From contig JAESQN010000044.1 in assembly GCA_016765135.1 (NCBI GenBank), forward strand, positions 188,001 to 252,000: a DNA stretch of 64,000 nt, written 5' to 3'. Shown here in pieces: positions 43,336 through 53,432 of this stretch. The DNA comes from Robiginitomaculum sp. Lineage in GTDB: Bacteria > Pseudomonadota > Alphaproteobacteria > Caulobacterales > Maricaulaceae. Under the pieces are notes generated by a model, which was not told the origin of the DNA, made no database searches, and saw nothing but the letters and a program-made list of their open reading frames with translations. Made by a program: the position numbers and the translations under genes. The number at the start of each line of letters is the position of its first letter. Within the stretch, counting starts at the first letter, position 1.

Positions 43336-46300
43336 ATGGCTGGATTAAAATTCACAAAAACCGCATTCATCAAAGCCGCCATGGGCGATAGCTCATGGTA
43401 TAATGCAGACGGGTTTGAGCCAGGGGCAGAGCAGTTTTTAAAAACCTATTATGATGATACAGAGCAAAATGATGGCCTTGCGCTTCCAATGGAGGATATA
43501 TTAGCGCTAGCGCGGGGGTTTTGGATGTCCGGGGATTGCCGCAAGATAGGTTCGTCGATTATTCGTGTTGAGCCTATATCCCATATAAGCGCGTTGGCAG
43601 ACCGTTATGATGTCGTGGAAATTGTCGCAGATGACCGAACCTTTTTGGTTGATTCTGTCATTGGTGAAATTTCCAGCCACGGTATTGACATTATGGCGCT
43701 TTACCACCCTATCGTTGAGGGCTTTCGCAATGCTGAGGGGCTTTGGCGCAAAAAGGGCGAAAAAGTCCGCGAATCCATGATGCAAGTGCTGATTTCCCGT
43801 CAGAGTCAGCAAGGGCGTATAGCGATTAAGAAGGGGATAAAAAAAACCCTGAACGATCTGGACGCAATCAACTCAGATTTCAAGCCGATGCTTGCCTTGT
43901 TGGAAGCCCGTATCGCGAAACTGTCACAACAGCATGGCGATGTACCAAAAGATGTGCTGGACGAGGCGTGTGAGTTTCTGGAATGGATAGTGGAAGGCAA
44001 TTTTGTTCTGCTTGGATCTCGTACATTTATCTATGAAAGCGGCAAAGCTAAGAGCAAAGGCGGGAAGGGACGAAGTTATGATTACGCTCGGCCTGAATTG
44101 ATCACGGAAAATAGTTTGGGTGTTCTGCGTGATGACAGTCAGATGATATTGCGCCAAAGCAGTGAGCCGGCCAGAATTTCGTCCAATGTAGAGGCTTCAC
44201 TTTTGGAAAAAGACCCGGTGACCGTAGCAAAATCAAATTTGTTTTCACGGGTACATCGGCGTGTACGCATGGATTATATTTCTATCAAACACTATAATGA
44301 GCAAGGCAAGGTCAATGGAGAGACCCGTATCGTCGGCTTGTTCACGGTTGATGCCTATTCCCGTTCACCAAAATATGTCCCGTTAATCCGCCGTAAAGTG
44401 GAGCAAATACTGCACCGGTATGGGGCGTCCCCAAACTCGCACAATGCCAAGCGTTTGGAATTTGTGCTATCCTCTTACCCTCGCGACGAGCTTTTTCAAA
44501 GTTCTGAAGATGATTTGTACCGCATAGCGACGGGCATCGCCAAGGCATTTGACCGTCCCCGTACTCGTTTGTTTGTACGTTATGACACGTTCAAGCGCTT
44601 TGTTTCTGCGTTGGTTTTTGTACCGCGTGAAAATTACAACTCTACGGTTCGTCAGCGTATTGGTAATTGTTTGAAGACGGCTTGGAATGGCCGGGTATCA
44701 GCATTTTATCCCCAATATAGCGATTCGCCCCTGGCTCGCGTGCATTTCATTATTGGGCTTGATCCGGATAGTCACGAAACACCAAATATCAAAGACCTTG
44801 AAGCCGAAATTGCTCTTCTGAGCCAACCTTGGTCGGCCGGGCTGCAAACCCATGCGGAAAACCATCAGGATGTATCCCTGGTCAATAGACTACCTGCTTA
44901 TAAAAGTGCTTTTTCAGCAGCTTATCAAGCCAACTTTAGCGCTGAGGAAGCCGTAAAAGACATTGCCGTCATAGAGAGCGTAACCAAAGACAACCCGACC
45001 GCCGTGCGTGTAAGTACCCGTGACGGCGATGGGCCTAAAGTTTTCAGAGCCAAATTTTACAGTTGGAAGAACCGTCTGGAACTTTCGGACGTGATGCCGA
45101 TATTTAACAATATGGGGTTATTTGTAGCCCAGGAAACCGGGTTTAAAATTACGCCCAACTCCTCCGATAAATCCGAGAAGATATGGATACATGATTATGA
45201 GATGCGTCTGGATAATGCTCAGGATGACCGTTTAGGACTTGAAAGTGTTTTTCAAAGTGCGTTTTTGTCTATTTGGAACGGCCAGAATGAAGATGACGGG
45301 TTTAACGCCCTCATCTTGCCCCAAGCAGTCGAATGGCGGCGGGTTGCGGTTTTGCGGCTCTTGGCGCGTTACCGCAAACAGTCGGGACTTGATCCGTCCG
45401 AGCAGGTGCAAATCGAGGCCTTGGCGACATATCCCAAAATTACGAGCTTGATGCTGGAATTATTTGCGGTGAAATTCGATCCCTCGCTCAAATTATCTAT
45501 GGAAAAGCGGCGAGAAAAAGCCAAAGCTATTGAAACCACGGTGTTTGCTGAAATGGAGAAAGTCTCCACCCTTGATCATGACCGTGCTTTACGCCGCATG
45601 GCGTTGGTTTTGTCGGCGGCCTTGCGCACCAATTATTATGTCAAAGACGAAGAGGGTAAGTCCCGGCCATACATATCTCTGAAAATCGATTCGCAAGCTC
45701 TGGACGCTTTGCCAGCCCCCAAGCCATACCGCGAAATATTTGTTTGGTCGCCTCGGGTTGAGGGTGTACATATCCGCTTTGGCCCGGTTGCGCGGGGCGG
45801 GTTGCGATGGTCTGACAGGCGCGATGATTTTCGCACCGAAGTACTTGGCCTTGTCAAAGCCCAGCAAGTCAAAAATGCGGTCATTGTTCCCGTCGGCTCC
45901 AAAGGCGGCTTTTTCCCTAAACAATTACCAACGGGTGGAAGCCGGGATGATGTGTTTGCCGAGGGCATTGCAGCCTATACCCAATTTATCAGCGGCCTCT
46001 TGGATATAACCGACACCTATAAGGGCAAAAACACGGTCACCCCGGACAATGTCGTGTGCTGGGACGACCCAGACCCCTATCTTGTTGTAGCGGCGGATAA
46101 AGGCACTGCTACATTTTCTGATATTGCTAACGGCATTGCGGCGAAATACGGATTCTGGCTTGACGATGCATTTGCTTCGGGCGGCTCGGTTGGTTATGAC
46201 CACAAGGCGATGGGTATTACCGCCAAGGGGGGCTGGGAAGCCGTGAAGCGACATTTCCGCGAAATGGGCAAGGATATTCAAACAGAAGAATTCGGGGTTA

Positions 46301-48198
46301 TCGGCATTGGCGATATGTCCGGTGATGTATTTGGCAATGGCATGTTATTGTCTAAAAAAATCCGCCTGCTGGCGGCTTTCGACCACCGCGATATTTTTAT
46401 CGACCCAGACCCGGATACGGCTAAAACCTTCAAAGAGCGCAAGAGATTGTTTGAAAAGCCCCGTTCCAGTTGGCAGGACTATAACACAAAGCTGATTTCC
46501 AAGGGTGGCGGCGTGTTTTCCCGCAGCAACAAATCCATCAGTTTAACGCCGGAAATTCAAAAGCTGACAGGGCTTGCAGCAGAGAAGGTCACGCCCAACG
46601 AGTTGATGCAGGCTTTGTTGAAATCACCGTGCGAACTGCTATGGTTTGGCGGTATTGGAACCTATATCAAGGCTGCGTCCGAGACTCATGATGATGCTTA
46701 TGATAAGACAAATAATGCTATTAGAATAAATGGTTTAGAGTTAAAAGCTAAAGTAATTGGCGAGGGCGCAAATCTGGGCGTCACCCAAGCTGGTCGCATT
46801 GAATTTGCCCAAAATGGCGGACGGGTCAACACGGATGCTATTGATAATTCAGCCGGTGTGGATTGCTCTGACAATGAGGTTAACATTAAGATTTTACTTG
46901 CAGGTGCCATTGAATGCGGTGAGCTTGAAAAGAGCAAACGTGTTAAATTGCTGGAGGTCATGACGGATGATGTGTCTGCACTGGTTTTAAAGCATAATTA
47001 CGACCAAACAGGCGCACTTTCTTTGGCGCACATGTATGCCAAAGAAGACCACTATGCCTATGAAAGGTTTATGGAGACACTGGAAGCACAAGGCCAGTTA
47101 GACCGAAGTGTAGAGGGTTTGCCATCGGCTTCAGAAATGCAGATAATTGGCGACAATAACGAACGGTTGACGCGTCCAGAAATAGCCGTGCTGAATGCCT
47201 ATGCCAAGATTGTTCTATTTGATGATTTAATCACCACAGATGTTGCGGATGATCCGTTCTTTGGCGCAATGCTGCGTGATTATTTCCCGAAAGCCGCCCA
47301 GGGGTTTGGCACAGCTCTCAAACGGCACCGTTTGCGCCGCGAAATCATTATTTCGCGTCTTTGCAATAGAATTGTTGATGTTGGCGGCCCGGTATTTATG
47401 TCTGGTCTGGGTGAGCAAACAAATGGCAGTCCCGGTGAAATCGCCAAGGCTTTCACAATCGCTTATGAGGTTTTACAAATCGACAAAATCCGTACCGCAA
47501 TAAACGGTCTTGATAATAAAATCAGTGCCGAAGCACAATTGAGCCTGCAAGCCGAAATCTCAACCGTGTTGCAGCGAGTTATTGGCTGGTTAGTGCGGCG
47601 CGGTGAAAGCGGCAACATCAACATGCGCATAGCCAGGCGTACCGACGGCTTGTCTCATGTGGACGAGGGCTGGGTTGATGTATTGTCCAGCTATGACAAC
47701 AGACGGGTTGCGGCGCGGATCGGGCGGTTTATTCGCTCCGGGATACCTGAAGCTTTGGCGGCGGATGTATCTTTGCTGCGTGCGCGGGCTTCCGGGTTTG
47801 ATGTGGTCGAGTTAACTGAAAAAACAGGTTGGCCCATTCGCAAGGCCGCCGAGTTGTTTTATGATATGGGCGGGCGCTTTAAAATCGACCGCTTGCGCTC
47901 TATGTCCATGAAAACCCAGCCCAAAACCCATTGGGAAGGACTTGCGCAACAACGTATAGAAGAAGACTATTACGCCGCCCAGGCGGCTCTGGCCTTAGAG
48001 GCTGCTCGCGCACATATTGATCAAGGCGGAACAGCCAAGGCCGCAACAAAAACCATGATTGGGACATATATCGCAGCAAAACCCCATGCGGTACAGGCAT
48101 ATGATGCAGCATATACCAAAATCAATGCATCCGGGGGTTGGACTTTGGCCAAATTCGCTATCGTCAATGCGCAGTTACGGGAGTTATTAGCCACATAG
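43336..48198 (+). CDS. Large NAD-specific glutamate dehydrogenase
   Basis: The 1620-residue protein is full length for the GDH-180 class. It has ACT-like regulatory segments in the first 700 residues, the catalytic block FGPVARGGLRWSDRRDDFRT with VKNAVIVPVGSKGGFF, then CWDDPDPYLVV, GSVGYDHKAMGITAKG and GVIGIGDMSGDVFGNGML in the Rossmann region. It converts glutamate and NAD to 2-oxoglutarate, ammonia and NADH in the cytoplasm. The Caulobacter homolog also links metabolism to division. It forms its own transcription unit upstream of the sphingolipid genes. Confidence 0.95.
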   Translation: MAGLKFTKTAFIKAAMGDSSWYNADGFEPGAEQFLKTYYDDTEQNDGLALPMEDILALARGFWMSGDCRKIGSSIIRVEPISHISALADRYDVVEIVADDRTFLVDSVIGEISSHGIDIMALYHPIVEGFRNAEGLWRKKGEKVRESMMQVLISRQSQQGRIAIKKGIKKTLNDLDAINSDFKPMLALLEARIAKLSQQHGDVPKDVLDEACEFLEWIVEGNFVLLGSRTFIYESGKAKSKGGKGRSYDYARPELITENSLGVLRDDSQMILRQSSEPARISSNVEASLLEKDPVTVAKSNLFSRVHRRVRMDYISIKHYNEQGKVNGETRIVGLFTVDAYSRSPKYVPLIRRKVEQILHRYGASPNSHNAKRLEFVLSSYPRDELFQSSEDDLYRIATGIAKAFDRPRTRLFVRYDTFKRFVSALVFVPRENYNSTVRQRIGNCLKTAWNGRVSAFYPQYSDSPLARVHFIIGLDPDSHETPNIKDLEAEIALLSQPWSAGLQTHAENHQDVSLVNRLPAYKSAFSAAYQANFSAEEAVKDIAVIESVTKDNPTAVRVSTRDGDGPKVFRAKFYSWKNRLELSDVMPIFNNMGLFVAQETGFKITPNSSDKSEKIWIHDYEMRLDNAQDDRLGLESVFQSAFLSIWNGQNEDDGFNALILPQAVEWRRVAVLRLLARYRKQSGLDPSEQVQIEALATYPKITSLMLELFAVKFDPSLKLSMEKRREKAKAIETTVFAEMEKVSTLDHDRALRRMALVLSAALRTNYYVKDEEGKSRPYISLKIDSQALDALPAPKPYREIFVWSPRVEGVHIRFGPVARGGLRWSDRRDDFRTEVLGLVKAQQVKNAVIVPVGSKGGFFPKQLPTGGSRDDVFAEGIAAYTQFISGLLDITDTYKGKNTVTPDNVVCWDDPDPYLVVAADKGTATFSDIANGIAAKYGFWLDDAFASGGSVGYDHKAMGITAKGGWEAVKRHFREMGKDIQTEEFGVIGIGDMSGDVFGNGMLLSKKIRLLAAFDHRDIFIDPDPDTAKTFKERKRLFEKPRSSWQDYNTKLISKGGGVFSRSNKSISLTPEIQKLTGLAAEKVTPNELMQALLKSPCELLWFGGIGTYIKAASETHDDAYDKTNNAIRINGLELKAKVIGEGANLGVTQAGRIEFAQNGGRVNTDAIDNSAGVDCSDNEVNIKILLAGAIECGELEKSKRVKLLEVMTDDVSALVLKHNYDQTGALSLAHMYAKEDHYAYERFMETLEAQGQLDRSVEGLPSASEMQIIGDNNERLTRPEIAVLNAYAKIVLFDDLITTDVADDPFFGAMLRDYFPKAAQGFGTALKRHRLRREIIISRLCNRIVDVGGPVFMSGLGEQTNGSPGEIAKAFTIAYEVLQIDKIRTAINGLDNKISAEAQLSLQAEISTVLQRVIGWLVRRGESGNINMRIARRTDGLSHVDEGWVDVLSSYDNRRVAARIGRFIRSGIPEALAADVSLLRARASGFDVVELTEKTGWPIRKAAELFYDMGGRFKIDRLRSMSMKTQPKTHWEGLAQQRIEEDYYAAQAALALEAARAHIDQGGTAKAATKTMIGTYIAAKPHAVQAYDAAYTKINASGGWTLAKFAIVNAQLRELLAT

Positions 48199-48273
48199 AC
48201 GCACTTTACATTCTAATTTTTTTGGGTATTAAGGCAAAACCGTGACATATACTGTGTTACCAAGGGGATATAT

Positions 48274-50031
48274 ATGATTTCACCGACGAGTTCAGATCGT
48301 GGCCAGCCATTGGTTCGTGGACATTTCGAGACGTTAATAGACGCTCTGGAATATGCGGCAACCTGCAATACCGGGTTTAATTTTTATTCCGGTCGCGGCG
48401 AATTAAACACACGTCTTTCTTTTAAGGAATTGCGCGATAAAGCCGTAGAGGCTGCAAAACGCCTTGTCGGCATTACGGACCCTGGCGACCGCATTGGGAT
48501 TTGTGCTGTCACCAGCCCTGAATTTGCTGTCCTTTTTTATGCTTGCCAATATGCTGGACTGGTTCCGGCGCCGCTACCTCTGCCTGTGACTTTGGGGGGG
48601 CGCGGCAGTTATGAACGGCAATTGCAACGCATGACCGACACTGGTGATTTTGCTGCACTTTTAACCCCTACAAGCATGGAAAATATCGTCAGCTCTGCAC
48701 TGAATGATCATGATGTACCCGTCATCAGTTTTTCAGATTTGGATAATTTGCCTATGGTTGACGAGCTTCGTCCCCATGATGCCAACGGGCCTTGTTATAT
48801 TCAATATTCTTCTGGCAGCTCCAGTTCACCCAAGGGCATTATCGGCACGCAAAAAACCGTTACGGCCAATTGCATGGCGATGGTCGGGTCGGGGGGGATA
48901 GACTTGCGCGAAGGTGATCGCAGTACATCCTGGTTGCCTATGTATCATGATATGGGCCTGGTTGGGTTTATGATCGCGCCCATGATGAGCCAGATGACTG
49001 TGGATTATCTGGATCCACAAGATTTCACCCGCCGCCCCATAACCTGGCTGCAACTGATCAGCGATAATAAAAGCACATTTTCCTTTAGTCCGACATTTGG
49101 CTATGAACTCTGTGTGCGACGTTGGCGCGAAGATCGCGAGTTGGATTTGTCCTCATGGCGTGCGGCTGGTATTGGCGGCGATATGGTGCAGCCAGAGCCG
49201 CTCAAAGAATTTGCCAAAACATTTGCGAGGTCCAATTTCAAAGCCAATGCCTTTACGCCGAGCTACGGCTTGGCCGAGATTACTTTGGGCGCTACATTTT
49301 CACCGTCGGGGCAGGGCTTACTTGAAGACACCATTGACATTGACCGGCTTGAACGCACGGGCGAAGCCCTGCCTGTGACGGATATTACGCCTGCCGAACA
49401 CCGACGTACATTTGTCGCGTGTGGCATGGTGATACCGGGACACAAACTTGAAATCCGCAGTTTGGACGGGCAGGTTGAAGGCCAGCGTAAGGTCGGACGC
49501 ATATGTTTATACGGCCCCAGCATTACACCCGGCTATTATCACAATGCTTTAGCGACCCAGGCTGCCTTTACTGAGGATGGTTGGCTGGACACAGGCGATC
49601 TTGGCTATTGGCTGGATGATCAGGTGGTTGTTACGGGGCGTTTTAAAGATTTGATCTTATGGCATGGTCGCAATATTTGGCCCCAGGACATTGAGTGGGC
49701 GGCGCAAGCTTCCGCCCCGAGCCGTTGTGGACGGGCTTGTGCTTTTGCTGTTGGCGGTAGCGGCGACGCGAAAGAAATTATTTTGCTATTGGAATGCCGC
49801 ACCCGTGATGAGGATTTGTTGTCAGAAATATATACGACGGTAAGCGGCGCTATACGCCTGGAAATCGGTGCGCCGGTTACGCTTATTTTGGTGCCGCGTG
49901 GTTCTATGATTGTCACATCGTCAGGAAAATTAAGCCGGGCGCGGGTTCGGGAAAAATTCCTCAAAAACGCCATCATCGATCTACAAGCTGATGTGACCTT
50001 GAGGGTTCTCGACAAACATCGCGGTGCCTAA
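48274..50031 (+). CDS. aasR: Fatty acyl-AMP ligase, acyl-AcpR synthetase of ceramide synthesis
   Basis: The 585-residue ANL-family enzyme has the AMP-binding loop YIQYSSGSSSSPKG (177-188), SWLPMYHDMGLVGFMIAP typical of FAAL-type ligases, DTGDLGYWLDDQVVVTGRFKD, and the C-terminal SSGKLSRARVREKF lysine. It should activate a fatty acid and load it on the dedicated ACP at 50959. The order aasR-cerR-acpR-spt is that of the Caulobacter ceramide operon as I remember it. Its end overlaps cerR by 8 bases. Confidence 0.88.
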   Translation: MISPTSSDRGQPLVRGHFETLIDALEYAATCNTGFNFYSGRGELNTRLSFKELRDKAVEAAKRLVGITDPGDRIGICAVTSPEFAVLFYACQYAGLVPAPLPLPVTLGGRGSYERQLQRMTDTGDFAALLTPTSMENIVSSALNDHDVPVISFSDLDNLPMVDELRPHDANGPCYIQYSSGSSSSPKGIIGTQKTVTANCMAMVGSGGIDLREGDRSTSWLPMYHDMGLVGFMIAPMMSQMTVDYLDPQDFTRRPITWLQLISDNKSTFSFSPTFGYELCVRRWREDRELDLSSWRAAGIGGDMVQPEPLKEFAKTFARSNFKANAFTPSYGLAEITLGATFSPSGQGLLEDTIDIDRLERTGEALPVTDITPAEHRRTFVACGMVIPGHKLEIRSLDGQVEGQRKVGRICLYGPSITPGYYHNALATQAAFTEDGWLDTGDLGYWLDDQVVVTGRFKDLILWHGRNIWPQDIEWAAQASAPSRCGRACAFAVGGSGDAKEIILLLECRTRDEDLLSEIYTTVSGAIRLEIGAPVTLILVPRGSMIVTSSGKLSRARVREKFLKNAIIDLQADVTLRVLDKHRGA

Positions 50032-50932
50032 AATTGTTGCTCTAACGGGGGCGACCGGATTTGTTGGCCGTATTGTACTTCTTGATTTGCTTGAACAAGG
50101 ATACCGTATCAAGGCTTTGGTGCGTCCGGGGTCTTTGGATAAGACGCTTCAACATGAAAATATAAACTGGATAGAGGGCAGACTTGGTGATCTCGCTAGC
50201 GAGACGGCCCTGTGCGCGGACGCAGATATTGTCGTCCATATGGCAGGCTTGGTAACCGCCCGCGCCAAAAGCGATTATTATGAAATCAATGCCGATGCCG
50301 TTGGCTCTTTGGCACAGGCCGCGAGCGCGGCCAAGGTAGAACGGTTTATTTATTTATCATCGCTCGCGGCTAAGAAACCGGAATTATCGGATTATGCCGG
50401 CTCAAAACGGGCGGGTGAGGGGGCTTTGGCGCGAAATCTTGGCGACATGAAAGCCGTGGTCGTGCGCGCACCAGCTGTATTTGGAGCTGGGGACAAAGCC
50501 ACGGCCCCATTTTATGCACTCATAAAAAAAGGCTGGCTCCCGGCGCCGGGCGGGCGGGGCTGGCGGATGCGTAAGCTCGGCCTGGTACATGTAGATGATT
50601 TCGCGGCGTTTATTACCGGGGCGTGTTTGGGCGGATTATGTGATGGTCGCACCGTATCTCCTGCAACAAAAGCCAACATCACATGGCCGGGCTTTGGTCT
50701 TGAATGCGCCGGGGCGATGGGTAAACGCGTGAGAGTTTTCCCATTACCCTTGTCGCTACTTTACCCAATTGCGGCAATAAACAGCGTAACTAAACGTTTG
50801 TTTGGCAAAGGGCATTTGACCCTGGGTAAGCTTAGAGAGTTTTTACATGAAGACTGGAGCACTCCGGATGAATTCGTGTCAGAAACACCGTTGCAATTGG
50901 CTTTAAAAAAGACAATACTGGTCGGCGAATAA
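50024..50932 (+). CDS. cerR: NAD(P)-dependent epimerase-family reductase, CerR-like
   Basis: The 302-residue extended SDR starts at a GTG overlapping the aasR end. It has TGATGFVG (8-15), the active serines S112/S113 in IYLSSLAAK, and Y124-K128 (YAGSK). In ceramide loci this reductase reduces the 3-keto group of the sphingoid base or of the oxidised ceramide. Its position between the acyl ligase and the ACP supports that role. Without context it would be called a generic NAD-dependent epimerase. Confidence 0.85.
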   Translation: MPKIVALTGATGFVGRIVLLDLLEQGYRIKALVRPGSLDKTLQHENINWIEGRLGDLASETALCADADIVVHMAGLVTARAKSDYYEINADAVGSLAQAASAAKVERFIYLSSLAAKKPELSDYAGSKRAGEGALARNLGDMKAVVVRAPAVFGAGDKATAPFYALIKKGWLPAPGGRGWRMRKLGLVHVDDFAAFITGACLGGLCDGRTVSPATKANITWPGFGLECAGAMGKRVRVFPLPLSLLYPIAAINSVTKRLFGKGHLTLGKLREFLHEDWSTPDEFVSETPLQLALKKTILVGE

Positions 50933-50958
50933 CCGTATTAAGCCAAAAAGAGCCCTAC

Positions 50959-51222
50959 ATGCCTGAGCCGACCCCTGTACCAAGTCCTGAACAAATTTTC
51001 GATAAAATTTGCGAACTCCTTGTACCCTATAATCCCAAAAACCATGCTATTAGCCGCCAAAGCGGCATTGTCACGGATTTGGAGGTGGATTCCACCGCTG
51101 TATTTGATTTAATAATGGGGCTGGAAGATTTTTATGATATTTCGATTCCTATGGAGATGGTCAGCGATATAAAAACCGTGGGTGAACTGGTGGGTGCCGT
51201 ACGCCAATTAACGGCGGAGTAA
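50959..51222 (+). CDS. acpR: Specialised acyl carrier protein AcpR
   Basis: The 87-residue protein has the phosphopantetheine site EVDSTAVFDLIMGLEDFYDI (S45), where the usual DSL is DST. It ends with TVGELVGAVRQL. It should carry the acyl chain used by serine palmitoyltransferase, which lies 5 bp downstream. The divergent DST motif is consistent with a carrier kept apart from fatty acid synthesis. Confidence 0.9.
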   Translation: MPEPTPVPSPEQIFDKICELLVPYNPKNHAISRQSGIVTDLEVDSTAVFDLIMGLEDFYDISIPMEMVSDIKTVGELVGAVRQLTAE

Positions 51223-51227
51223 CGGGT

Positions 51228-52460
51228 ATGGATATTTTTGATAAATTTGCGTCTCTTAAAACCCGTTCTGATATGGCGAAAAAACTTGGCCCAGACCCAT
51301 TTGGTGTCAAATTTGATGAAATTGAACATGCCACAAGTGGCCGTATTGGCAATCGTTCTATCGTTTTGGCGGGCACTAATAATTATCTCGGCTTGACCTT
51401 CGATCCCGATTGCATGGATGCGTCCATCGACGCCATCAAAAAACACGGCACGGGGACGACAGGCTCGCGTATTGCCAATGGCTCCTACGCCGAACATCTG
51501 GATTTGGAAGACGCGCTTGCCAAACATGCGGGCATGGCCAGTGCCATTGTGTTTTCCACCGGATACCAGACAAATCTAGCTGCAATTGCGACATTGGCCG
51601 GGCCAAAAGACGTGTTGTTCATCGACGCCGACAGCCATGCTTGTATCATCGACGGTTGCCGTCTCAGCTCTGCCCCGACCATACGTTTTCGCCACAATTC
51701 CCCGGCTGATTTAGACAAGCGTTTGACCAGACAAGGGAAAATTGAAGACGGTATCGCATTGGTGGTCATTGAAGGCCTATATTCCATGTTTGGCGACCGT
51801 GCCCCCATCGCTGAATTCGTTGATGTGTGCCAGAAACACGGGGCTTATCTCTATATTGACGAAGCCCATTCGTTTGGCGTGTTTGGCCCGACCGGGTGCG
51901 GCCTGGCCGAAGAAGAAGGCGTGCTGGACAAGGTCGACTTCATCTCTGGCACATTTTCCAAGAGCCTTGCGTCCATTGGCGGGTTTTGCCTGTCCAAACA
52001 CAAAGGCTTCGAAATCACGCGCAAGGCCATGCGCGCTTATATGTTCACCGCCTCTCCGACCCCGTCCAATATAGCTTCGGCGCGGGCGGCCTTGGACAAA
52101 ATAGCCGAAAAACCTGAGCTGCGCGATAATTTGCACGCCCGCGCCGCGCAACTCCATAGCGGCCTGGCCGAAATGGGCTATGATTTATGCGCTTCGGCCA
52201 GCCCGATCATCGCCATACGCCGCCCCAATGAGCTTGTGGCGGCAACCGAATGGAACTGGTTGTTCGAAGAAGGCGTCTACGTCAACCTCGCCGTGCCGCC
52301 CGGTACACCCCAATCCAGCTCGCTTCTACGCATAAGCCTCTCCGCCGCTCACACAAAAGACGAGATTAACGTCATCCTCAAGGCGTTTAAAGACATGCAA
52401 GGCGCAGGCGACGTATTGATGGAGCGGGTGCAAGAGATTATGTCGGCTGTTGCGCAGTAG
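51228..52460 (+). CDS. spt: Serine palmitoyltransferase
   Basis: The 410-residue alpha-oxoamine synthase starts behind GGAG. The PLP lysine is K245 in GTFSKSLASIGG; D211 and H214 in DEAHSFGVFGP, and GSRIANGSYAEHLDLE, complete the active site. It condenses serine with an acyl thioester to give 3-ketosphinganine, the first step of sphingolipid synthesis. SPT is favoured over KBL or AONS by the co-encoded ACP, acyl ligase and CerR. Confidence 0.93.
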   Translation: MDIFDKFASLKTRSDMAKKLGPDPFGVKFDEIEHATSGRIGNRSIVLAGTNNYLGLTFDPDCMDASIDAIKKHGTGTTGSRIANGSYAEHLDLEDALAKHAGMASAIVFSTGYQTNLAAIATLAGPKDVLFIDADSHACIIDGCRLSSAPTIRFRHNSPADLDKRLTRQGKIEDGIALVVIEGLYSMFGDRAPIAEFVDVCQKHGAYLYIDEAHSFGVFGPTGCGLAEEEGVLDKVDFISGTFSKSLASIGGFCLSKHKGFEITRKAMRAYMFTASPTPSNIASARAALDKIAEKPELRDNLHARAAQLHSGLAEMGYDLCASASPIIAIRRPNELVAATEWNWLFEEGVYVNLAVPPGTPQSSSLLRISLSAAHTKDEINVILKAFKDMQGAGDVLMERVQEIMSAVAQ

Positions 52461-52469
52461 TCAGTCAAT

Positions 52470-53432
52470 TTACCGAAATGCGCCGCGTTTGTAGAGTTTC
52501 CAGGCTAGGACTGGTGACCATAGAACCGGGTGTTTGCGCTGACTTTTTGTGACTTCTATGGTGACGCCGGAATGAGATTTTAGTTTGTGCAGGGCGTAGT
52601 CTAGGCCGCCGTCGAATGTAGCGGCGGAGTTTAGGATGCGGATGGCCGCAACAATCTTGCCAAAGAAACGCCGCCAGAACCATCTCCATTTACAGACAAG
52701 TCTAGAGAATCCTGATGTGGTGGGTAATATGTATGTGTCACTTTTTCCCGCTTTAGTGAAAAGAATGTCCATCAGAGCATCATAACGGTCTTGGTAACGG
52801 GTGACGATTTCCTCGGAGCGGGTATCCGAACTTTCAGGGCGTAGTTCGGTCTTATAGCTTTCTAAAAACCCGCGCCCCCAGAACTTTGTTGCGCTTATTG
52901 CTCTTATTGGGCTTTGGAGCAGGGGGATGATTTGGCGCGACAAATGTTTAATGGCACTTGCGCGGGCGGTTTGAATGCGCATATGGATGCCTTCGTTTTG
53001 CGCAAATAATAAGACACAAGGCTGAGAGAACCGGCCCCAAACTTGGGATAAAAAAGCTTGCCTCGCACATTTCTTTTCAAACGACTTTAAAGAAATAATT
53101 GAATATTTACAGGTGGATAAGCTTCCATCCTCATTTGTATTTTCAAGATAATAGACGGCCGGCGGGATCAGCCAGTTGAGAAATGCCCGCACCGGATTTT
53201 TATGGGTTTTCCGGTAACTGTCTACCAACACATAAAAATCCAGCATCTTACTCGGATCGTTCATAGCCCGCAAAGACGAGCCGTAATACAGAAATGCTTG
53301 GACGCGGTTCTTATGGCGGGCTTTGATTTTATCGCACATGGCGGTGACATTTGCGGTGGGGGTCAGTTGCTCCGCGCCCAGTATTTTTATGATGGCTTTT
53401 GTGTCGCTCATTTGGGTGTTATTCATGTTCAT
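52470..53432 (-). CDS. Nucleotidyltransferase-like protein of the sphingolipid locus
   Basis: The 320-residue protein starts at an ATG that overlaps the kinase stop (ATGA). The segment FLYYGSSLRAMNDPSKMLDFYVLVDSY resembles the GS-x-D-x-D core of the pol beta nucleotidyltransferase fold, close to Tam41-type CDP-diacylglycerol synthases (segment shown broken here: FLYYGSSLR, then KMLDFYVLVDSY). The C-terminal half is basic. It could activate phosphorylated ceramide with CTP for headgroup transfer, or correspond to one of the Caulobacter Cpg proteins that make ceramide phosphoglycerate. Both ideas are inference; it converges on spt with a 9-bp gap. Confidence 0.7.
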   Translation of the reverse strand: MNMNNTQMSDTKAIIKILGAEQLTPTANVTAMCDKIKARHKNRVQAFLYYGSSLRAMNDPSKMLDFYVLVDSYRKTHKNPVRAFLNWLIPPAVYYLENTNEDGSLSTCKYSIISLKSFEKKCARQAFLSQVWGRFSQPCVLLFAQNEGIHMRIQTARASAIKHLSRQIIPLLQSPIRAISATKFWGRGFLESYKTELRPESSDTRSEEIVTRYQDRYDALMDILFTKAGKSDTYILPTTSGFSRLVCKWRWFWRRFFGKIVAAIRILNSAATFDGGLDYALHKLKSHSGVTIEVTKSQRKHPVLWSPVLAWKLYKRGAFR

